Source: JAEUNJ01 sp052035955 (GTDB lineage: Bacteria; Pseudomonadota; Gammaproteobacteria; Burkholderiales; Rhodocyclaceae). From it: DNA of 11,519 nucleotides. The stretch's first letter is position 1, and each line of letters starts with the position of its first letter. A program made the translations under genes and the position numbers. The stretch covers positions 1 through 11,519 of the forward strand of contig JBPOHD010000095.1 in NCBI GenBank assembly GCA_052035955.1. Reading direction: 5' to 3'. A model generated the notes under the pieces. That model was not told the DNA's origin, searched no databases, and was given only the letters and a program-made list of their open reading frames with translations. Of the stretch, positions 7,413 to 11,519 are shown one piece after another.

Positions 7413-7438
7413 CCGAGCATCACTGTTCCGAATGGGGA
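7403..7438 (+). repeat. Inverted repeat covering the hibernation gene's ribosome binding site
   Basis: TCCCCAT (7403-7409) is complementary to ATGGGGA (7432-7438). The pairing extends to GATC/GATTC-like flanks if A7439 is bulged. The right arm holds the GGGGA that serves as ribosome binding site for the ATG at 7444. As RNA it could hide that site, but only if transcription starts upstream of 7401. The predicted start near 7419 would leave the left arm untranscribed. Confidence 0.35.
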
Positions 7439-7443
7439 ATCGA

Positions 7444-7806
7444 ATGCGCATCCAGATCTACGCCGAGGATTTCGACCTGACCGAGGGCCTGCGTGGCCAC
7501 GTCGCCAAGCGTCTGGCCTATGCCCTGAATCATGGCCGTGACACCGTTTCGCGCATCGTGGTTCGGCTTTCCGATGTGAACGGGCCGAGGGGTGGGGTCG
7601 ACAAGCGTTGTGGCATCGAAGTCCGCCTGAAGGGAGCGTCCGCGATTGCCATCGTCGATACCGAAGCCGACCTGTACGTCGCCATCGACCGGGCCGCCGA
7701 ACGTACGGGACGGACCCTCGACCGGCGTATCGCCCGGCGCCACCGCTTTTCGGCAAGGCACTCCAGACCGGACCACGCGGATGCTGACGTGGAGGAATCG
7801 CGGTGA
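7444..7806 (+). CDS. HPF/RaiA-family ribosome hibernation factor
   Basis: Proteins of this family bind the 30S decoding region and inactivate ribosomes during stress or stationary phase. The 120-residue product matches the short HPF/RaiA fold. It has an N-terminal strand and helix (RIQIYAEDFDLTEGLRGHV), then VVRLSDVNGPRGGVDKRC (about 40-57), IEVRL, and the DLYVAIDRAAERTGRTLDRR helix. It ends in a basic tail of about 20 residues. The long C-terminal dimerisation domain of long HPF is absent. I start at ATG 7444, where GGGGA lies 5 nt upstream and the conserved domain begins. GTG 7396 and ATG 7432 are in frame but sit in the promoter region. Its TGA overlaps the next GTG by 4 bp. This is a divergent HPF subgroup and its ribosome effect is inferred. 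Confidence 0.85.
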   Translation: MRIQIYAEDFDLTEGLRGHVAKRLAYALNHGRDTVSRIVVRLSDVNGPRGGVDKRCGIEVRLKGASAIAIVDTEADLYVAIDRAAERTGRTLDRRIARRHRFSARHSRPDHADADVEESR

Positions 7807-8390
7807 GCAGGGGTGGCCTGTTGATTCTGGCTTCCCGCTTCGTCCCGCGCCTGTACCAGATTCGCCGCGGAACCTGGTTGGCCATCGCGGTCAGCCTGAT
7901 GGTGATCCTTGTCTTGGGGGCCTGGGCCGCAGTTGCGCTGTTCGGCCGTTTGCTGGACCACGGCAAGTCGCTCGCCGAGGGTGTGCCGGAGGCCGCGCGC
8001 AACGTCGTCGTCCAGGTGGAACAGGCCCTTCCCGGCGCACGCGAGGCGCTGGGCGGGTTGTTGCCGGCCCTCAGGACCGAGCCGCCGCCGCGCGACGTAT
8101 CGGGCACGGACATCGGTCCCGTGACGCGCTATCCCGGGCTCCCCCGTTCCTACTGGCACCGGGACGGGCGCGAAATCACGGTGCGGTACGAAGGACGCGC
8201 CGAATACGTTGCCGTACTCGACCACTACGTCACCGGGTTCGCCGCGCAGGGATACGCCCGGAACGTGGTGTCCGCCACGCTGGAAGGAGAGGTTCACGAG
8301 TACCGCAAGAACGACGAGAGGGTACGCTTCGAGATCGTGCAGTCGCCGCGAGGGAAGGTCAAGGCGACGATCGTCGCCGTTCTGCCATGA
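7803..8390 (+). CDS. Unrecognised single-pass membrane protein
   Basis: I do not recognise this 195-residue family. A basic N-terminus (R3, R12, R16, R21, R22) precedes one strong membrane segment (about 24-47), so the remainder should face the periplasm. An amphipathic region (about 50-90) and a proline-rich linker (PPPR, 94-97) lead to a C-terminal alpha/beta-like domain (about 105-195). That domain contains YPGLPRSYW, EITVRYEG and alternating hydrophobic strands ending in KATIVAVLP. There are no cysteines and no catalytic motif. The GTG start overlaps the preceding stop by 4 bp and has GGAGG (7791-7795) at 7-nt spacing. Its stop overlaps the next ATG by 4 bp. Tight coupling between a hibernation factor and Alx suggests a role in the same stress response; the function is unknown. 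Confidence 0.8.
   Translation: MSRGGLLILASRFVPRLYQIRRGTWLAIAVSLMVILVLGAWAAVALFGRLLDHGKSLAEGVPEAARNVVVQVEQALPGAREALGGLLPALRTEPPPRDVSGTDIGPVTRYPGLPRSYWHRDGREITVRYEGRAEYVAVLDHYVTGFAAQGYARNVVSATLEGEVHEYRKNDERVRFEIVQSPRGKVKATIVAVLP
8363..8378. repeat. 16-bp perfect palindrome before the micro-ORF
   Basis: GGCGACGATCGTCGCC is fully self-complementary, lies inside the end of the membrane protein gene, and ends 8 bp before the ATG at 8387. As RNA it would form a 6-bp stem with a GATC loop where a ribosome binding site would be expected. It could affect re-initiation on the micro-ORF, or be incidental to GC-rich coding. Confidence 0.4.
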
Positions 8391-8497
8391 GCGAACAGCG
8401 AGACAGGCATCCGCATGACAATCCGGGAGCCGAGGACCGCGACCTCCGCAGCCGGCCGGGCCACGGCACCGACGCCGGCCTGAGGGCGATTCCATGA
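8387..8497 (+). CDS. 36-residue micro-ORF coupled to both neighbours
   Basis: This is a small frame of 36 codons whose ATG overlaps the stop of the upstream gene by 4 bp (ATGA) and whose TGA overlaps the ATG of the alx-like gene by 4 bp (ATGA). The product is very polar: 6 Arg, 5 Asp, 2 Glu, 3 His and 4 Pro, with no Cys, no aromatic residue and no membrane segment. It is therefore probably disordered if it accumulates. There is no good ribosome binding site upstream, so it would be translated by re-initiation. GAGGG (8482-8486) inside it serves the alx start. It may be a coupling or leader peptide that controls alx translation, or a genuine small protein. I do not recognise the sequence. Confidence 0.6.
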   Translation: MSEQRDRHPHDNPGAEDRDLRSRPGHGTDAGLRAIP

Positions 8498-9480
8498 ATG
8501 ATGCAATGGCCATCAGCTTCGCCACCGGCCCGATGTGGGCCGGTTTCGTCGCCTTCGTGCTCGCCATGCTGGCCCTCGACCTCTTCGTCTTCGGCGGGCG
8601 CAAGGCGCACCGGGTGCATGTCAGGGAGGCGGCCGGCTGGGTGGCCGTCTGGGTGAGTCTCGCGCTGGCCTTCGCCGGATTGCTCTGGTGGCACCTGAAC
8701 GTTACCCAGGGGGCCGAGGTGGCACGCACGAAGACGCTCGAGTTCCTCGCCGGCTACCTGATCGAACAATCCCTGTCCGTCGACAACATGTTCGTCTTCG
8801 TCATGATCTTCGGCTACTTTGCCGTGCCGCCGGAGTTGCAGCGGCGCGTGCTGCTGTATGGTGTGCTCGGTGCGATCGTGATGCGGGCCGGCATGATCTT
8901 CGCCGGCGTCTGGCTGGTACAGCAGTTCGCCTGGATCCTCTACGTCTTCGGCGCCTTCCTCGTCGTCACCGGCATCAAGATGCTGATCTTCGCGGACGCG
9001 GCGCCCGACCTGGAGAAGAACCCGCTGCTGCGCTGGCTGCGCGGGCATCTGCGCATCAGCCCGGAGTTCCATGGCGAGAAGTTCTTCGTCCGGCGGAACG
9101 GCCTCCTGTGGGCGACGCCGATGTTCCTCGTGCTGGTGCTGATCGAGGCCAGCGACCTGGTGTTCGCGGTGGACAGCATCCCGGCGATCTTCGCGGTGAC
9201 CACCGATCCCTTCATCGTCTTCACGTCGAACATCTTCGCCATCATGGGCCTGCGCGCCCTCTACTTCCTGCTCGCCGACATGGCCGAACGCTTCCACCTG
9301 CTCAAGTACGGACTGGCGATCGTGCTGGTGTTCATCGGCGGCAAGATGCTGGCCATGCCCTGGTTCCACGTGCCCATCCAGTGGTCCTTGTCCGTCGTCG
9401 CCGGCATCATCCTCGTCTCCGTGCTCGCCAGCCTGGCGCTTTCGCGGCCCGGGCCCGTCGCCGCGGGAGAAGAAGCATGA
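8494..9480 (+). CDS. alx: Alx-type TerC family membrane protein
   Basis: This is a polytopic inner-membrane protein of the TerC/Alx family, linked in E. coli to alkaline pH and manganese export. The 328 residues match E. coli Alx in length and, from memory, over long stretches: IEQSLSVDNMFVF (90-102), RRVLLYGVLGAIVMR (117-131), FFVRRNGLLWATP (197-209) and AVDSIPAIFAVTTDPF (225-240). Acidic residues within membrane segments, proposed to handle metal ions, are intact (D29, E91, D97, E218, D221, D227). About eight or nine membrane segments are present. GAGGG lies 7 nt before the ATG. The 4-bp overlaps at both ends place it in a coupled chain. E. coli alx has a long structured pH-responsive leader; here the micro-ORF occupies that place. 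Confidence 0.92.
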   Translation: MNDAMAISFATGPMWAGFVAFVLAMLALDLFVFGGRKAHRVHVREAAGWVAVWVSLALAFAGLLWWHLNVTQGAEVARTKTLEFLAGYLIEQSLSVDNMFVFVMIFGYFAVPPELQRRVLLYGVLGAIVMRAGMIFAGVWLVQQFAWILYVFGAFLVVTGIKMLIFADAAPDLEKNPLLRWLRGHLRISPEFHGEKFFVRRNGLLWATPMFLVLVLIEASDLVFAVDSIPAIFAVTTDPFIVFTSNIFAIMGLRALYFLLADMAERFHLLKYGLAIVLVFIGGKMLAMPWFHVPIQWSLSVVAGIILVSVLASLALSRPGPVAAGEEA

Positions 9481-9983
9481 ATCCTGCGCAGGTGATGCCG
9501 GCGCTCGCCGGCCGCGAGCATGACGACACGGGTCGCCTCGTCGGACTCGTGTACGACAGCGCTGCGCCTTTGCCCGTGGCCGGCGCCGGTCCCTGGCTGG
9601 TGGCCGTGGATGGTTCCGACAACGCCCTCCGGGCGGTGGTCCATGCGGCGCGCCAGGCTGGCGCGATGACCGCTTGCCCTCTGCATCTGGTTCACGTGCA
9701 GCGATGGCTGTCGAAGGAGGCTGCCGAACTCGAACTCGCGCACCGCGGGCTGGGTGCGACCGCTCGGGCGCGCGCCACCCTCGAGGCCGCGGGCCTTCCG
9801 TGGCGCCTGCATGTGCTGCTGGGTGACCCGGCGAAATGCATCATCGAGAAGGCCGCCCGGTTGCGCGCCGCCGGCATTGTCGTCGGCAGCCGCGGCCTCG
9901 ATGCCGTCGAAGGGCTGCTTTTCGGCTCGGTCGCCTACAAGCTTGTCCATCTCTCCCCCGTGCCCGTGACGGTGGTCCCCTGA
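9477..9983 (+). CDS. Universal stress protein (UspA family, ATP-binding type)
   Basis: This is a cytoplasmic stress protein of 168 residues with a single Usp domain. The first strand WLVAVDGSDNA (40-50) carries the nucleotide-contacting Asp45. The C-terminal motif GSRGLDAVEGLLFGS (137-151) fits G-2x-G-9x-G-S exactly, which marks the ATP-binding subclass. A non-conserved extension of about 38 residues precedes the domain. The ATG overlaps the alx stop by 4 bp and GGGAGA lies 6 nt upstream. An in-frame later start is possible but would lose the coupling. It is the last gene of the overlapping chain; a 70-nt gap follows in which I saw no clear promoter or terminator. Confidence 0.93.
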   Translation: MNPAQVMPALAGREHDDTGRLVGLVYDSAAPLPVAGAGPWLVAVDGSDNALRAVVHAARQAGAMTACPLHLVHVQRWLSKEAAELELAHRGLGATARARATLEAAGLPWRLHVLLGDPAKCIIEKAARLRAAGIVVGSRGLDAVEGLLFGSVAYKLVHLSPVPVTVVP

Positions 9984-10053
9984 GCCGCCGCCGCGCCGTC
10001 CCCCCATCATCGACTCTTCGAACCTGTTCCACGCGCAACCGAAGGAGAACGCA

Positions 10054-10740
10054 ATGCACCTGAACCAGGCCCGCACCCGGACCATCGTCCTGCCGCAAGG
10101 CGGCGCCGAGTCCGTCCTCGCCACCCACAAGGTGATCCGCAACACCTACCTGCTGCTGTCGATGACGCTGGCCTTCTCCGCCGTCACCGCCGCCGCGTCG
10201 GTGGCGCTGAAACTGCCGCATCCGGGCATCATCCTCACCCTGATCGGCTTCTTTGGCCTGCTGTTCGCCGTGCATAGGCTCAAGGACAGCGGCTGGGGGA
10301 TACTGGCCGTATTCGCCATGACGGGATTCATGGGCTACACGCTGGGGCCCGTCATCAGCCGCTACCTGGGCCTGCCCAACGGCAGCGAAATCGTGATGCA
10401 GGCCATGGGTGGCACCGCCGCGATCTTCATCGGCCTGTCGGCCTACGCGGTGACGACGAAGAAAGACTTCAGTTTCATGGGCGGCTTCCTCATGGTCGGC
10501 ATCCTGCTCGCCTTCCTCGCCGGCCTGGCCACGATCTTCCTCGAGATTCCCGCCCTGTCGCTGACCGTCTCCGCCGCCTTCGTGCTGCTGATGTCCGGGC
10601 TCATCCTCTACGAGACCGGCAACATCATCCACGGCGGCGAGAACAACTACGTGCTGGCCACGGTGACGCTGTTCGTCTCGATCTTCAACCTCTTCACCAG
10701 CCTGCTGCAACTGCTGGGCTTCATGAACGGGGACGACTGA
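10054..10740 (+). CDS. yccA: YccA, Bax inhibitor-1 family membrane protein
   Basis: This inner-membrane protein of 228 residues has seven predicted membrane segments (about 30-51, 56-74, 81-103, 112-133, 140-162, 168-186, 198-222). It closely resembles E. coli YccA, as I recall that sequence: THKVIRNTYLLLSMTLAFSA, GFMGYTLGP, SAYAVTTKKDFSFMGG, LYETGNIIHGGENNY and FTSLLQLLGF. In E. coli YccA binds and restrains the FtsH protease, sparing membrane proteins such as SecY under translocation stress. The Asp of typical BI-1 DT motifs is Glu (E187), as in YccA. AAGGAG (10042-10047) gives a strong ribosome binding site 6 nt before the ATG. It is followed by the DUF2062 gene after 5 nt. Confidence 0.93.
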   Translation: MHLNQARTRTIVLPQGGAESVLATHKVIRNTYLLLSMTLAFSAVTAAASVALKLPHPGIILTLIGFFGLLFAVHRLKDSGWGILAVFAMTGFMGYTLGPVISRYLGLPNGSEIVMQAMGGTAAIFIGLSAYAVTTKKDFSFMGGFLMVGILLAFLAGLATIFLEIPALSLTVSAAFVLLMSGLILYETGNIIHGGENNYVLATVTLFVSIFNLFTSLLQLLGFMNGDD

Positions 10741-10745
10741 CCGCA

Positions 10746-11258
10746 ATGCACTCCTTCATGCAACGCTTGAGGGCACGGGTGCCCAGCCGCGAAGAACTAG
10801 AAGCCAATCGCTGGCTCAAGGTCCTGGCACCCTACCTCGCCGACACCAAGCTGTGGCACTGGTCACGTCGGGGTGTAGCCACCGGCGTGGCAGCCGGGCT
10901 GTTCATCGGCTTGCTGATTCCCGTTGCCCAGATCCTGCTGGCCGCGGTGGCGGCGGTCGCCTTGCGCGCCAACATACCGGTCGCCGCCGCGGCCACCTTC
11001 ATTACCAATCCGCTGACGGTGCCTCCGATCTACTATGCGGCCTATCACCTGGGCGCCTGGGCGACCGGCGCACCCGTGCCTGCGGCGCTCTCGCTTGCCG
11101 ACCCGTCGAGCATCTGGGAAAACCTCGGGACCATCGGCCTGCCCTTGTTGGCGGGTCTGGGCATCGCTGCAACCCTGCTTGCCCTCACCAGCTATCTGGT
11201 GATCTCGCAAGCCTGGGCCTGGCAGGTCGCGGCGAGACGGAGGGCTGCGCGTCCATGA
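10746..11258 (+). CDS. DUF2062 family membrane protein
   Basis: This is a 170-residue inner-membrane protein of the DUF2062 family. A charged cytoplasmic N-terminus (1-40) precedes a segment with small residues, RRGVATGVAAGLFIGLLIP (41-59). It is followed by the hallmark ATFITNPLTVPPIYYAAY (83-100) and a final membrane segment (about 130-153). The C-terminus is basic. The biochemical function of the family is not established. There is no strong ribosome binding site 5 nt after yccA, so coupling is likely. The TGA overlaps the ATG of the channel gene, extending the operon. Confidence 0.9.
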   Translation: MHSFMQRLRARVPSREELEANRWLKVLAPYLADTKLWHWSRRGVATGVAAGLFIGLLIPVAQILLAAVAAVALRANIPVAAAATFITNPLTVPPIYYAAYHLGAWATGAPVPAALSLADPSSIWENLGTIGLPLLAGLGIAATLLALTSYLVISQAWAWQVAARRRAARP

Positions 11259-11519
11259 TGGACGACCCGACGACCGGCATCCAATCCCACCCGGGATTCC
11301 GGGAGCGCGTCCAAGGTTGGACGGAGAGTGGCCACGTCCAGAACTTCATCATCGCCCTGATCCTGGTCAATGCCGTCCTGCTGGGACTGGAAACCTGGCC
11401 GGCGGCGATGGCGGGCGCCGGCGCCTGGATCGTCGGCCTGGATCGGGCCATCCTGGGCGTCTTCGCGCTCGAACTGCTGGCCCGGATCCATGTCCATCGT
11501 GCCGCATTCTGGCGCGATC
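11255..11519 (+). CDS. Voltage-gated cation channel (bacterial sodium channel type), N-terminal part
   Basis: This is the first 88 codons of an ion-transport-family channel, cut by the window end. After a polar N-terminus of about 26 residues come S1 (about 28-47, NFIIALILVNAVLLGLET) and S2 (about 60-78, with E73 at the conserved acidic position in FALELLARI). The N-A-x-x-L-G-L-E-T pattern at the end of S1 is typical of NaChBac-like channels. The S4 arginines and the selectivity filter lie outside the window, so ion preference (Na+, Ca2+ or K+) cannot be judged. GGAGGG (11239-11244) precedes two tandem ATG codons; the first overlaps the previous stop by 4 bp. Confidence 0.78.
   Translation, partial: MMDDPTTGIQSHPGFRERVQGWTESGHVQNFIIALILVNAVLLGLETWPAAMAGAGAWIVGLDRAILGVFALELLARIHVHRAAFWRD

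Noticed and set aside
7396..7443. Earlier in-frame starts (GTG 7396, ATG 7432) for the hibernation factor
   Set aside because: They lie within or next to the predicted promoter, lack ribosome binding sites and add residues outside the conserved domain.
8391..8493. A pH- or manganese-responsive leader RNA (alx PRE or yybP-ykoY type) upstream of alx
   Set aside because: The interval is only about 100 nt, is fully spanned by the coupled micro-ORF, and I could not find the conserved junction motifs of those riboswitches.
9984..10053. A separate promoter for yccA in the 70-bp gap
   Set aside because: I saw no hexamer pair with acceptable spacing; only a strong ribosome binding site is visible.
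8359..10746. Long minus-strand frames opposite alx, Usp and yccA
   Set aside because: They are antisense to clear genes, rich in His/Asp/Glu/Gln mirror codons and without domains or initiation signals.

Overview
The window is high-GC bacterial DNA, densely coded, with reading frames that use G/C at third positions. The protein families (a Ppx close to the E. coli enzyme, an MlaB-MlaE fusion, a YccA protein, an Alx-type TerC, a NhaR-like LysR regulator, a DUF2062 protein) suggest a betaproteobacterium. A Rhodocyclales-like member (Azoarcus/Thauera/Dechloromonas relatives) is my best guess, made from family memory and not from any search. I saw no rRNA, tRNA, insertion sequence, CRISPR array or phage gene. 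No gap between genes exceeds about 120 bp, so there is no long empty stretch.

Region 1 (1-4618, + strand): the 3' part of an exopolyphosphatase gene (ppx), then a four-gene MCE/Mla-type lipid transport operon. Its genes encode a STAS(MlaB)-MlaE fusion permease, an MlaF-like ATPase, a long MlaD-like MCE protein, and a PqiC-type auxiliary outer-membrane lipoprotein. A consensus-like promoter (perfect TATAAT) sits on the ppx stop codon and probably starts this operon. No MlaC shuttle protein is present. A perfect 9-bp hairpin has the lipoprotein stop codon in its loop and closes the region.

Region 2 (4661-6298, + strand): one AMP-forming acyl-CoA synthetase with its own strong ribosome binding site. 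It converges on the LysR gene across a 118-bp spacer rich in GC hairpins.

Region 3 (6417-11519): a NhaR-like LysR regulator on the minus strand diverges from a long plus-strand operon. In order, the operon encodes an HPF/RaiA-like ribosome hibernation factor, an unrecognised single-pass membrane protein, a 36-residue micro-ORF, an Alx-type TerC protein and a UspA protein. The first five genes are joined by four consecutive 4-bp start/stop overlaps. After a 70-bp gap come yccA (inhibitor of the FtsH protease), a DUF2062 membrane protein, and the start of a voltage-gated cation channel of bacterial sodium-channel type, which is cut by the window end. The intergenic region between the regulator and the operon holds face-to-face overlapping promoters and an inverted repeat suited to LysR control.

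Taken together, Region 3 looks like an inducible stress island. NhaR (Na+/pH sensing in E. coli), Alx (alkaline pH and manganese), a NaChBac-like channel, YccA (membrane-protein quality control), Usp and a ribosome hibernation factor would combine ion and pH homeostasis with translational shutdown. This is an inference from gene content. The 36-residue ORF and the unrecognised membrane protein are the least explained parts and the best candidates for something new.
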